DNA from: Nocardioides sp. ChNu-153
GTDB taxonomy: Bacteria; Actinomycetota; Actinomycetes; Propionibacteriales; Nocardioidaceae
Direction: 5' to 3'
Length of the DNA: 64,000 bases
Assembly (NCBI RefSeq): GCF_030466625.1
Contig: NZ_JADEVT010000003.1
Location: 62,001 to 126,000 of the forward strand
The position numbers and the translations under genes are program-made. Below are positions 48,421-56,616 of the stretch, in pieces. The notes below the pieces were generated by a model that did not search any database, was not told the origin of the DNA, and worked only from the letters and a program-made list of their open reading frames with translations. How positions within the stretch are numbered: position 1 is the stretch's first letter; each line of letters begins with the position of its first letter.

Positions 48421-48451
48421 CGCACCCGCGGGGACGCCCCCCGCGGGTGCG
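48421..48451. terminator. Terminator after the 2-oxoacid dehydrogenase operon
   Basis: Perfect 13-bp stem (48421-48433 with 48439-48451) and a 5-base loop, 7 bases after the E2 stop on the minus strand. Confidence 0.85.
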
Positions 48452-48457
48452 CCGACC

Positions 48458-49840
48458 TCAGAGCAGCAGCGCGTTCGCCGGGTCCTCCAGCACGCTCGCG
48501 ACGTCGGTGAGGAACGCCGCCCCCGTCGCCCCGTCGACGTGGCGGTGGTCGAAGCTCAGCGTCAGCGTGACCACGTCGCGCGGCGCCAGCGTCTCCGTGC
48601 CGTCCGCGTCCGTCACCACCCACGGGCGGCGCTGGACGGCGCCGAGGCAGAGGATCCCCGACTCGCCCGGGTTGATGATGGGCGTCCCGCCCTCGATGCC
48701 GAGCACCCCGACGTTGGTGATGGTGAACGTGCCCCCGGCCTGGTCGGCCGGCGCCGTGCGTCCCTCGCGCGCCGTCGCGACCAGCTCGCCGATCGCCCGG
48801 GCGAGCCCCGGCAGCGACAGCGTGTCCGCCGCCTTCACGTTCGGCACCACCAGCCCGCGCGGCGTCGCGGCCGCGATGCCGAGGTTCACCCGCTCGCGCA
48901 GCACGACCTCCCCGGCGCCGTCCGCCGCGTCGGCGTCGAACCAGGAGTTGAGCAGCGGCGTGCGGCGCACCGCGAGCGTGACGGCCCGCGCCACGAGCAG
49001 CAGCGGGGAGACGGGCAGGTCGGCGAAGTCGCGCCGCGCCCGCAACCGGGCGAGGTACGCCGTGGACGCGCTCACGTCCACCGTCGTCCAGATCGTCACG
49101 TGCGGCGCCGAGAACGCCGAGGCCACCATCGCCTCGGCCATCGCCCTCCGGACGCCCTTGACCGGCTCGCGCGTCTCCCCGACCCCGTCCGGTACGGCGG
49201 CCCGCACCGCCGCGGGGGCCTGCTGCCCGGCGGGGGTCGGGGCGGGGGCGGCGGGGGCGGCGGCCCGCTGCACGTCCTCCCGCGTGACGTCACCGTGCGG
49301 GCCCGTCGGCGTCAGCGCCGCCAGGTCGACGCCGAGGTCGGCCGCCAGCCGGCGCACGGGGGGCTTCGCCAGCACCCCGGCGGGCGGGGCGACGGCCACC
49401 GCCGCGGGCGCGCGGCGGGGGCGGCGCGCCGTACCGGTCTCGCGGGGGCCGTAGCCGACGAGGGTCGCGTTGCCCTCCGGCGGGACGTTGGTGTCGATGG
49501 GCTCGTGGGGGGTTCGAGACGCCGGCTCGCTCCGCTCGCGGGGCTCCTCACCCACCGCAGACGCCGGCTCGCTCCGCTCGCGGGGCTCCTCACCCACCGC
49601 AGACGCCGGCTCGCCGACGGCGATGATCGGCGTCCCGACGGCGACGGTCTCGCCGACCTCGACGAGCAGGGCGGTGACCTCCCCGGCGTACGGGCTGGGC
49701 AGCTCGACCACCGACTTGGCGGTCTCGATGTCGACGATCGGGTCGTTGACCTCGACCACGTCGCCGACCTTCACGTGCCAGGCGACGATCTCGGCCTCGG
49801 TGAGGCCCTCGCCGACGTCGGGCAGGTTGAACTCGGGCAC
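48458..49840 (-). CDS. Dihydrolipoamide acyltransferase (E2) of a 2-oxoacid dehydrogenase
   Basis: 460 residues. One lipoyl domain (residues 1-77) with the lipoylated Lys in IETAKSVVE, an E3/E1-binding domain (PPVRRLAADLGVDLAALTPT) and the catalytic domain with the HxxxDG motif in SFDHRHVDGATG. The linker after the lipoyl domain contains two exact copies of PASAVGEEPRERSE from a 42-bp duplication. GTG 49840 has GAGGAG 7 bases upstream. It forms an operon with E1-beta and E1-alpha, most likely a branched-chain 2-oxoacid dehydrogenase; pyruvate cannot be excluded. Confidence 0.92.
   Translation of the reverse strand: MPEFNLPDVGEGLTEAEIVAWHVKVGDVVEVNDPIVDIETAKSVVELPSPYAGEVTALLVEVGETVAVGTPIIAVGEPASAVGEEPRERSEPASAVGEEPRERSEPASRTPHEPIDTNVPPEGNATLVGYGPRETGTARRPRRAPAAVAVAPPAGVLAKPPVRRLAADLGVDLAALTPTGPHGDVTREDVQRAAAPAAPAPTPAGQQAPAAVRAAVPDGVGETREPVKGVRRAMAEAMVASAFSAPHVTIWTTVDVSASTAYLARLRARRDFADLPVSPLLLVARAVTLAVRRTPLLNSWFDADAADGAGEVVLRERVNLGIAAATPRGLVVPNVKAADTLSLPGLARAIGELVATAREGRTAPADQAGGTFTITNVGVLGIEGGTPIINPGESGILCLGAVQRRPWVVTDADGTETLAPRDVVTLTLSFDHRHVDGATGAAFLTDVASVLEDPANALLL
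49518..49601. repeat. Perfect 42-bp tandem duplication inside the E2 gene
   Basis: Copies 49518-49559 and 49560-49601 are identical, followed by a 13-base partial third copy. On the minus strand the region reads GGTGGGTGAGG, a CCGCGAGCGG hairpin and finally TCTCGAACC, the same arm-hairpin-arm plan as the intergenic repeats. 42 is a multiple of three, so the frame is kept. Confidence 0.9.
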
Positions 49841-49851
49841 GGGCGGGCTCC

Positions 49852-50829
49852 TCAGAAGGCCAGGGACGCATCGACGGCGTCGAGCACGCGGTCGAGGTCG
49901 GGCAGGAAGTGGTGCTCGTTGCGGGCGGCGGGGTAGGGCACGTCGAAGCCGCCGACCCGCAGCACGGGCGCCTCGAGGGAGTAGAAGCACTGCTCGCTCA
50001 CGCGGGCGGCGACCTCCGCCCCCATGCCGAGGTTGGTGTGGGCCTCGTGGGCGACGACGACGTGGCCCGTGCGACGCGCGGACTCCACGACGGGGCCGAG
50101 GTCGAGCGGGGAGAGCGTGCGCAGGTCGATCACCTCGAGCGACCGGCCCTCGGGCACGGCGGCCTCGGCGGCGGCGAGGCACGTGCGCACCATGGGGCCG
50201 TAGGTGACGAGCGTGGCGTCGGTGCCCGGGCGCACGACGCGAGAGGCGAGGAACGGCGGCGGCTCGGCGGTGGTGTCGAGCTCGGCCTTGTCGCCGTGGT
50301 ACTGCCGCTTCGGCTCCAGGAAGATCACCGGGTCGTCGCAGGCGATCGCCTGCTGGATCATCCAGTAGGCGTCGACGGGGTTCGAGCAGGCCACCACCTT
50401 CAGGCCGGGCGTGTGCGCGAACTGCGCCTCCGGGCTCTCGCTGTGGTGCTCGACCGCCCCGATGCCGCCGCCGAACGGGATGCGGATGACGACGGGCAGC
50501 CGCACCCGTCCCTGGGAGCGGTAGGACATCTTCGCGAGCTGGCAGACGATCTGGTCGTACGCCGGGTAGACGAACCCGTCGAACTGGATCTCCACGACGG
50601 GCCGGTAGCCGCGCATCGCCATGCCGATCGCCGTGCCGACGATGCCGGACTCGGCGAGCGGCGAGTCGTGCACGCGGCGCTCCCCGAAGTCCTTCTGCAG
50701 ACCGTCGGTGACGCGGAAGACGCCGCCGAGCCGGCCCACGTCCTCGCCCATCAGCACGACCTTGTCGTCGGCCTCCATGGCCGCCCGCAGGCCGGCGTTC
50801 AGCGCCTTGGCCAGGGTCACGCGGCTCAT
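49852..50829 (-). CDS. 2-oxoacid dehydrogenase E1 beta subunit
   Basis: 325 residues, normal length. Transketolase-like pyrimidine-binding domain with VLMGEDVGRLGGVFRVTDGL and EIQFDGFVYPAYDQI; the C-terminal domain with GTDATLVTYGPMV and VVAHEAHTNLGMGAEV. Pairs with E1-alpha to decarboxylate the 2-oxoacid on thiamine diphosphate. ATG 50829 overlaps the E1-alpha stop (ATGA), and 11 bases separate its stop from the E2 start. Confidence 0.94.
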   Translation of the reverse strand: MSRVTLAKALNAGLRAAMEADDKVVLMGEDVGRLGGVFRVTDGLQKDFGERRVHDSPLAESGIVGTAIGMAMRGYRPVVEIQFDGFVYPAYDQIVCQLAKMSYRSQGRVRLPVVIRIPFGGGIGAVEHHSESPEAQFAHTPGLKVVACSNPVDAYWMIQQAIACDDPVIFLEPKRQYHGDKAELDTTAEPPPFLASRVVRPGTDATLVTYGPMVRTCLAAAEAAVPEGRSLEVIDLRTLSPLDLGPVVESARRTGHVVVAHEAHTNLGMGAEVAARVSEQCFYSLEAPVLRVGGFDVPYPAARNEHHFLPDLDRVLDAVDASLAF

Positions 50830-51986
50830 CGGGAGACCCCCGGCGTCGTCGCGGCCGGCGCGTCGAACTGCGCGAGGTACGCCGCGTAGGCGTCGCGCTG
50901 CTCCGCCAGCTCGGGAGGCGTGTCGGCGTACACGTGGTCGAAGAGCGCGAGGGGCGCCGGGTCCGGCAGCTCGCGGCAGCGCCGGCGCAGGTCGGCCCCG
51001 AGGTCGGCCGCCTCCTGGTCCAAGGCGGCGAGGTAGGCGTCGTCGATCGCGTCGGCGCGGCGCAGGTAGGTCTCGACGCGCGCGATCGGGTCCTTGCGGC
51101 GCCAGGCGTCGACGTCGGCGCCGGAGCGGTAGCGGGTCGGGTCGTCCGTCGTGGTGTGGGCGCCCATCCGGTAGGTGTAGGCCTCGACGAGCACGGGGCC
51201 CTCGCCCGAGCGCGCCCGGTCGGTCGCCGACCGCATGACGGCGTACGTCGCGAGCGCGTCGTTGCCGTCGACCCGCACCCCGGGGAAGCCGAACGCCGGG
51301 GCCCGCCAGTGCAGCGGCGTGCGCGACTGGCGCTCGATCGGGGCCGAGATGGCCCACTGGTTGTTCTGGCAGAAGAAGACGACGGGCGCGTCGTAGGTCG
51401 CGGCGAAGACGAACGACTCCAGCACGTCGCCCTGGCTGGAGGCGCCGTCGCCGAAGTGCGCGATCGCGCAGGCGTCGCGGGCCGGGTCACCGGTGCCGAC
51501 GCAGCCGTCGGCGGTGAGGCCCATGGCGTAGCCGACCGCGTGGAGCGTCTGCGCGCCGATGACGATCGTGTAGAGACCGACGTTGTGCTCCGCCGGGTCC
51601 CAGCCGCCGTGGTCGACGCCGCGGAACAGGCCCAGCAGGTGGGCGGGGTCGACGCCCCGCACCCACGCGACGCCGTGCTCGCGGTAGGTCGGGAAGAAGA
51701 AGTCCTGGGGCCGGGTGGCGTGGGCGGCGCCGACCTGGGCCGCCTCCTGGCCGAGCAGCTGGGCCCAGATGCCGAGCTCGCCGTGGCGCTGCAGCGCGGT
51801 GGCCTCGGTGTCGACGCGCCGCACGAGCACCATGTCGCGGTGCATCGTGCGGACGAGGTCGTCGTCGCCGTCGAAGTGGTGGTCCGGGTGCTCGCGCCGC
51901 TCGCCCTCGGGCGTCAGCAGCTGCACGTAGTCCGGTTCGCAGTCGGCCGACTCGTGTGCGGTCGGCGCGCCGGTCAGGATCGTCAT
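50826..51986 (-). CDS. 2-oxoacid dehydrogenase E1 alpha subunit
   Basis: 386 residues. Thiamine-diphosphate motif GDG ... NN is seen as HFGDGASSQGDVLE and VVFFCQNNQWAIS. The loop RIGAHTTTDDPTRYR-type segment (YRMGAHTTTDDPTRYRSGAD) is typical of branched-chain 2-oxoacid E1-alpha. ATG 51986 is chosen for GAGGAG 6 bases upstream; an in-frame GTG at 52016 lacks this. First gene of the operon, preceded by a CRP/GlxR-like site. Confidence 0.93.
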   Translation of the reverse strand: MTILTGAPTAHESADCEPDYVQLLTPEGERREHPDHHFDGDDDLVRTMHRDMVLVRRVDTEATALQRHGELGIWAQLLGQEAAQVGAAHATRPQDFFFPTYREHGVAWVRGVDPAHLLGLFRGVDHGGWDPAEHNVGLYTIVIGAQTLHAVGYAMGLTADGCVGTGDPARDACAIAHFGDGASSQGDVLESFVFAATYDAPVVFFCQNNQWAISAPIERQSRTPLHWRAPAFGFPGVRVDGNDALATYAVMRSATDRARSGEGPVLVEAYTYRMGAHTTTDDPTRYRSGADVDAWRRKDPIARVETYLRRADAIDDAYLAALDQEAADLGADLRRRCRELPDPAPLALFDHVYADTPPELAEQRDAYAAYLAQFDAPAATTPGVSR

Positions 51987-52092
51987 GGCCCGCTCCTCGC
52001 CCGGCCGCGGGGTCACCGCCGTCGGGCTCGTCGTGACGGCCCCGGTACGGCGCGGGGGTGGGGCGCCGGTCGGGTCGTCGGGTGTGTAGTGT

Positions 52093-52108
52093 TGTGACCC
52101 AGGTCACT
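52093..52108. promoter_or_regulatory. CRP/GlxR-like site upstream of the dehydrogenase operon
   Basis: TGTGA-CCCAGG-TCACT, one mismatch from the TGTGA-N6-TCACA consensus of CRP/GlxR-type cAMP regulators; the inner 14 bases (52094-52107) are a perfect palindrome. It lies 107 bases upstream of the E1-alpha start, next to a possible -10 (AACACT on the minus strand). Confidence 0.6.
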
Positions 52109-52188
52109 GGGCGCCACCACGGTAGCGGACCGGGCGCCGGCGGGCGAGACCGGCGCGCACCTGAGGACCCCCGACGTACGTTGACGAG

Positions 52189-52401
52189 ATGAGCATCCGC
52201 AAGGGGACGACGGTCACGTGGAAGTGGGGCAGCTCGGAGGCGAGCGGCACGGTCACCGAGGTGCACCACGACAAGGTCACGCGCACGACGAAGGGCAACG
52301 AGGTCACCCGCAACGGCAGCGACGACGACCCGGCCTACGTCATCGAGCAGGAGGACGGCACCGTGGTGCTGAAGCTGCGCAGCGAGGTCGAGCGGGACTG
52401 A
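52189..52401 (+). CDS. HVA1/DUF2945 family small protein
   Basis: 70 residues. IRKGTTVTWKWGSSEASGTV, then TYPE-like KVTRTTKGNEVTRNGS and DPAYVIEQEDGTVVLKLRSE is the compact tudor-like fold of the DUF2945/HVA1 family. Function unknown in bacteria. The ATG at 52189 has TACGTT 6 bases upstream. A weak hairpin (52413-52428) follows. Confidence 0.88.
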   Translation: MSIRKGTTVTWKWGSSEASGTVTEVHHDKVTRTTKGNEVTRNGSDDDPAYVIEQEDGTVVLKLRSEVERD

Positions 52402-52504
52402 GCCGGAGCGAGCCCGGCGACCGCCGGGTGTCGACGAGGCGGCCGTTCGGGGGCGCTGGTCCGGCAGCCTTGGGCGGGCCCGGCGCCGTGGCTACGTTCG
52501 ATCC

Positions 52505-52723
52505 ATGAGCGCACACGACGACCGCCCCGAGATCGACCTCTCCGCCGTCGCCGGCGAGGACACCCCGCCGCAGACCGCTCGGACGGACGAGGAGCAGGTG
52601 CCGGCCGAGCGGGACGTCGAGCGGCACCAGCAGGACGACGACCAGGGCGGCGGCGCCAGCCTCGGCGGCACCATCGCCGGCCAGGAGGGCGGCTACCCGG
52701 TGGACGGCCCGCCCCTCAGCTGA
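52505..52723 (+). CDS. Small acidic hypothetical protein
   Basis: 72 residues, highly charged N-terminal two thirds (DDRPEIDLSAVAGED, VERHQQDDDQ) and a Gly-rich end. No hydrophobic segment and probably disordered. The ATG at 52505 has TACGTT 6 bases upstream, the same -10 as the preceding gene, which supports it as real. No function assigned. Confidence 0.65.
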   Translation: MSAHDDRPEIDLSAVAGEDTPPQTARTDEEQVPAERDVERHQQDDDQGGGASLGGTIAGQEGGYPVDGPPLS

Positions 52724-52741
52724 GCGCCGGCACGAACCCGT

Positions 52742-52763
52742 ACGGCGGGCGCCCGCCCGCCGT
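52742..52763. terminator. Bidirectional terminator
   Basis: ACGGCGGGC-GCCC-GCCCGCCGT, perfect 9-bp stem between the convergent small acidic protein gene and the CDF transporter gene. Confidence 0.75.
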
Positions 52764-52776
52764 GGGTCCCGCGGCC

Positions 52777-53724
52777 TCAGTGGGCCTCGCCGAGGTCCTC
52801 GTGGGCGCGGTGGGTCGCGGGCTCGATCTGGAACGTCGCGTGGCGCACCTCGAAGTGCTCCGCCACGCAGTGGCTGATCCGGTCGAGCATCCCGCCCACC
52901 CCGTGCTGCGCCAGCGCCTCCTCGGTCACGGTGACGTGCGCCGACAGCGACGGCAGCCCCGACGTGATGGTCCAGGCGTGGAGGTCGTGCACGTCGAGCA
53001 CGCCGTCCATCGACCGGATGTGGGCGGTGACGGCGGCGAGGTCGAGGTCGTCGGGCGCCACCTCCAGCAGCACCCGCAGGGCGTCCCGGGCGAGGCTCAC
53101 GGCGCGGGGCAGGATCATCACGGCGATGAGCAGGGAGGCGACAGGGTCGGCGCGCTGCCACCCGGTCACCAGGATCACGACGCCGGCGGCGATCGCGAAG
53201 ACCGAGCCGAGCAGGTCGGCCACGACCTCCATGAGCGCCCCGCGCAGGTTGAGCGAGCCGGTGTCGGAGCGGCTCAGCACCGCCATGGACACGCCGTTGG
53301 CGACGAGGCCGCTGAGCGCGAACAGGATCATCGGGCCCGCGTCGACCTCGCCCGGGTCGACGAGTCGGCTCGCCCCGAACCACAGCAGCACGGCGCAGAG
53401 CCCCAGCAGCACCACCGCGTTCGCCAGCGCCGCGACCACCTCGGCCCGGTGGTAGCCGAACGTGGAGCGCTCCCCCGCCGGCCGCGCCGCGACGTACGAC
53501 GCACCCAGCGCCAGCAGCACGCCACCGGCGTCCATCGCCATGTGTGCGGAGTCGGCGACCAGCGCCAGCGACCCGGTCAGCAGGCCCCCCACGGCCTGGA
53601 GCACCATGATCGAGCCGGTGACCGCGAGCACGATGCGGAGCCGGCGACGGTCCGCCGCCCGGCCGGCCCCGTGGGCGCCGTGACCGCCCGGGCCGCCGTG
53701 GCCGTGCCCGTGACCGTGCCCCAT
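52777..53724 (-). CDS. Cation diffusion facilitator metal exporter
   Basis: 315 residues. A His/Gly-rich N-terminus (GHGHGHGHGGPGGHGAHG) precedes six predicted helices with the CDF metal-site pattern (ALVADSAHMAMDAGGVLLAL; later DLLGSVFAIAAGVVI) and a cytoplasmic C-terminal domain. Probably exports Zn2+, Co2+ or Ni2+ from the cytoplasm. ATG 53724 has AGGAGGAG 4 bases upstream; the longer frame to 53763 would begin inside the operator. Its promoter has a CsoR-type operator. Confidence 0.93.
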   Translation of the reverse strand: MGHGHGHGHGGPGGHGAHGAGRAADRRRLRIVLAVTGSIMVLQAVGGLLTGSLALVADSAHMAMDAGGVLLALGASYVAARPAGERSTFGYHRAEVVAALANAVVLLGLCAVLLWFGASRLVDPGEVDAGPMILFALSGLVANGVSMAVLSRSDTGSLNLRGALMEVVADLLGSVFAIAAGVVILVTGWQRADPVASLLIAVMILPRAVSLARDALRVLLEVAPDDLDLAAVTAHIRSMDGVLDVHDLHAWTITSGLPSLSAHVTVTEEALAQHGVGGMLDRISHCVAEHFEVRHATFQIEPATHRAHEDLGEAH

Positions 53725-53762
53725 CGCTCCTCCTGACCGTCCGCCCGATGCCGCCGCGACCA

Positions 53763-53777
53763 TACCCCCAGGGGGTA
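53763..53777. promoter_or_regulatory. CsoR-type operator of the CDF exporter gene
   Basis: TACCCCC-A-GGGGGTA, perfect 7-bp arms about one base, differing only in the central base from the site at 28355-28369. On the minus strand TATGGT (53759-53764) overlaps its end as the -10. Confidence 0.82.
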
Positions 53778-53815
53778 CCTTGCGGCTGATTCTCGTTCGC
53801 CCGGACGGGCCCGGC

Positions 53816-54826
53816 TCAGCGGGCGAAGGCGGGCGTGGGCCCGAGCGCCTCGCGCCCGTGCGGCGTCGTCCAGCCCGACAGGTCCGGGCCCTTCGGCACG
53901 ACCTGCGTCGGGTTGATGTCGCTGTGCACCACGTAGTAGTGCGCCTTGATCTGGTCGAAGTCCGTGCTCTCGCCGAAGCCGGGCAGCTGGTAGAGGTCCC
54001 GCGCGTACGCCCAGAGGACGGGGAGCTCGGTCAGCTTCTGCCGGTTGCACTTGAAGTGGCCGTGGTAGACCGCGTCGAAGCGCACCAGCGTCGTGAACAG
54101 CCGCACGTCGGACTCCGTCAGCCGGTCGCCCAGGAGGAACCGCCGGTCGGCCAGCCGCTCCTCCAGCCAGTCGAGGGCGGTGAACAGCCGGTCGTACGCC
54201 GCGTCGTACGCCTCCTGGGAGCCCGCGAAGCCGCAGCGGTAGACGCCGTTGTTGACCTCCGTGAAGACCCGCTTGTCGACGACGTCCATCTCCTCGCGGA
54301 GGTCGTCGGGCCACAGGTCGGGGGCGTCCGCGCGGTGGTGGTCGCGCCACTCGTGGAAGAGGTCGTGGGTGATCCACGGGAAGTCGTTGGTGACGACCTC
54401 GCCGCTGGCGACGTCGACGATCGCCGGCACGGTGATGCCGCGGGGGTAGTCGGGGTAGCGCCGGAAGTACGACTCCTGCAGCCGCTCGACGCCGAGCACC
54501 GGGTCCCGGCCGTCGGGGTCGAGGTCGAAGGTCCAGGAGCGCTGGTCGTGCGTGGGGCCCGGCGTGCCGAGGGAGAGGACGTCCTCCAGCCCGAGCAGGC
54601 GCCGCACGATGATCGCGCGGGTGGCCCAGGGGCAGGCCTTCGCCGCGACGAGGCGGTAGCGACCCGGCTCGACCGGCCACAGCGGCACGTCGGCGGGGCC
54701 GTGCGCGGGACGCCGCGGCTCACCCGTCGCCGGGTCGACCGCCGTGATCCGGTCCGGGATGTAGTTCATGTCCCGGTCGAACCCACCGCCCTTGATGACG
54801 TAGCCCGGCCCGCTGTCCTCGCTCAT
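53816..54826 (-). CDS. Xi-class glutathione S-transferase-like reductase (ECM4/YqjG type)
   Basis: 336 residues. N-terminal thioredoxin-like domain with the Xi-class active site ACPWATR (Cys65) and a C-terminal helical domain with YRCGFAGSQEAYD and YHGHFKCNRQKL. Xi enzymes reduce glutathionyl-hydroquinones; in an organism expected to use mycothiol the thiol partner is an open question. The ATG at 54826 has TACGCT 7 bases upstream. Confidence 0.9.
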   Translation of the reverse strand: MSEDSGPGYVIKGGGFDRDMNYIPDRITAVDPATGEPRRPAHGPADVPLWPVEPGRYRLVAAKACPWATRAIIVRRLLGLEDVLSLGTPGPTHDQRSWTFDLDPDGRDPVLGVERLQESYFRRYPDYPRGITVPAIVDVASGEVVTNDFPWITHDLFHEWRDHHRADAPDLWPDDLREEMDVVDKRVFTEVNNGVYRCGFAGSQEAYDAAYDRLFTALDWLEERLADRRFLLGDRLTESDVRLFTTLVRFDAVYHGHFKCNRQKLTELPVLWAYARDLYQLPGFGESTDFDQIKAHYYVVHSDINPTQVVPKGPDLSGWTTPHGREALGPTPAFAR

Positions 54827-54960
54827 GGCCCCCAGCGTAGGCAGGCCGCACCCGTCGCCGGGGTCACAGCCCGGTCGGTGCCCGTCACCGGCGCCCCGGC
54901 GGCTACCGTGCCCACCTGACCGCGCCGCGGCGCGGACGACCGAGAGCGGGAGGCCCACGG

Positions 54961-56133
54961 GTGAGCGCGGAGACCCTGATCGCGGAGTACCGGGTGCTCG
55001 ACCAGCCCCCGGCCGCGCTCCAGGGCGTCGTCGAGACGGCCGCGCTGGTCGCCGGGGTGCCGCTCGCCTCGGTCAACATCTTCACCGCCGGAGCGCAGCA
55101 CCAGGTCGCCGTCGTGGGCATGGCCCCCACCGTGGTGCGGCGCGAGCACACCATGTGCGCCGTCGCGGTCGACGGCGACGAGCCGGTCGTCACCGGGGAC
55201 GCCCGCCTCGACCCCCGCTTCGCCGACCACCCCTTCGTGACGGGCGAGCGCGGCTCGATCCGCTTCTACGCCAGCCACCCGCTCCGCACGCCCGACGGCA
55301 CCGTCATCGGCACCCTCTGCGTCTTCGACGACCAGCCGCGCGAGCCCGACGCCGCCCACGTGCGCTCGCTGGCCCACCTGGCCGACCGGGTCGTCGACGT
55401 GCTCGAGCTGGACCGGCGCACCCGTGCCCTGCAGTCCGCCCTGCGCTCCGCCGAGGACCTGCGGGCCGAGCTCGAGCGCTCCAACGAGCACCTCGCCGCC
55501 TTCGCCGGGCAGGTCAGCCACGACCTCGCGAACCCGCTGGCCACCGTGGCGATGGCCCTGCAGCTGCTGGAGCTGCAGCTGGGCGCCGTGCCGGCCGACG
55601 CCGTCGAGTCCCTGCGCACCGCCCAGCGCGGCGCGGACCGCATGCGGACCCTCGTCGCGGAGGTGCTGGCCTACGCCCGGGTCGGCGGGAGCCTCCAGCG
55701 CCGGCCCGTCGACCTCGCCACGACCACGGCGTCCGTCGTCGCCGACCTCGGGGACGCGCTCGCCGGGACCCGGCTCGAGGTCGGGCCGCTGCCCACCGTG
55801 CCGGGCGACCCCGTGCAGCTCTCCGCGGTGCTCGCCAACCTGCTCGGCAACGCGGCCAAGCACGCCGGGCCCACCCCCACCGTCGAGGTGGGGGCGCGGC
55901 GCGTCGAGGCGGGCTGGCGGGTCGAGGTCACCGACGACGGCCCCGGCATCGACCCCGCGGACGCGGAGCGGGCGTTCGAGCCGCTGGTGCGCCTCGACGC
56001 CGCCGGTGGCGACGGATCGGGTCTCGGGCTGGCCACGTGCCGGCGCGTCGTCGAGGCCCACGGCGGCACCATCGGGCTGCTGGCGCGCCCGGACGGCGGC
56101 ACGGTGGCCTGGTTCGAGCTGCCGGCGGTCTGA
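54961..56133 (+). CDS. GAF-domain sensor histidine kinase (orphan)
   Basis: 390 residues, soluble. GAF domain about 15-140 (HTMCAVAVDGDEPVVTGDAR, RFYASHPLRTPDGTVIGTLC), HisKA with H187 (GQVSHDLANPLATV), HATPase (NLLGNAAKHAG, DDGPGIDP, GSGLGLATCRR). No partner response regulator nearby. GTG 54961 has GGGAGG 7 bases upstream, so unlike many neighbours it is not leaderless; TACCGT at 54904-54909 is a likely -10. Divergent from the GST gene. Confidence 0.9.
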   Translation: MSAETLIAEYRVLDQPPAALQGVVETAALVAGVPLASVNIFTAGAQHQVAVVGMAPTVVRREHTMCAVAVDGDEPVVTGDARLDPRFADHPFVTGERGSIRFYASHPLRTPDGTVIGTLCVFDDQPREPDAAHVRSLAHLADRVVDVLELDRRTRALQSALRSAEDLRAELERSNEHLAAFAGQVSHDLANPLATVAMALQLLELQLGAVPADAVESLRTAQRGADRMRTLVAEVLAYARVGGSLQRRPVDLATTTASVVADLGDALAGTRLEVGPLPTVPGDPVQLSAVLANLLGNAAKHAGPTPTVEVGARRVEAGWRVEVTDDGPGIDPADAERAFEPLVRLDAAGGDGSGLGLATCRRVVEAHGGTIGLLARPDGGTVAWFELPAV

Positions 56134-56188
56134 GCCGCCGGGGGGCCGACCGGGGGGCCGACCGGGTCGCCCCGACCGGCCGGGGGCC

Positions 56189-56515
56189 TCAGCCCCAGAC
56201 GCCCGTGGACAGGCGGCGGTGCGTGGTGGCGCGCACCTCGGCGGCGTCGCCGAGGCCGCTCACGTGCTCGCTTGGCTCGCCGGTCTTCTCGTCGACCACC
56301 CAGGCCACGAGGTTGCGCGACCAGGAGACGGAGCCGTACGCCGCCACGTGCTGCAGGACCGGTCCGACGCTGCGCTGCATGACCTGCGGCTCGCCCTCGC
56401 GCACCAGCGCGCGGGCCAGCTCGCCGGACGTGACGGGCTCGGTCGTCTCGCGGGCCCGGGACACCAGGTAGGACTCCGCGCGCTCGGCGAGCACGGGCAC
56501 GGTTCTCTTCGTCAT
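56189..56515 (-). CDS. Hypothetical protein, possible winged-helix
   Basis: 108 residues, soluble and charged. SYLVSRARETTEPVTSGELA and VMQRSVGPVLQHVAAYGSVS suggest a winged-helix-like fold, but no family is recognised. The ATG at 56515 has TAAGTT 6 bases upstream. Convergent with the GAF kinase gene, with a short tandem GGGGGGCCGACC duplication in between. Confidence 0.7.
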   Translation of the reverse strand: MTKRTVPVLAERAESYLVSRARETTEPVTSGELARALVREGEPQVMQRSVGPVLQHVAAYGSVSWSRNLVAWVVDEKTGEPSEHVSGLGDAAEVRATTHRRLSTGVWG

Positions 56516-56616
56516 CTGGGCAACTTAACCGCTGCAGGCCCCGCAGCGGCCATCGGCGGACGTCCCCCGTCGCGCGGCAGCCGCGCGGCGCAGGCGCGAC
56601 GACCGTGCGGCAGGCC

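Noticed and set aside
44825..49936. 1700-codon plus-strand open frame
   Set aside because: Antisense to the secreted hydrolase and the E2 gene; the product has shadow-frame composition with no domain.
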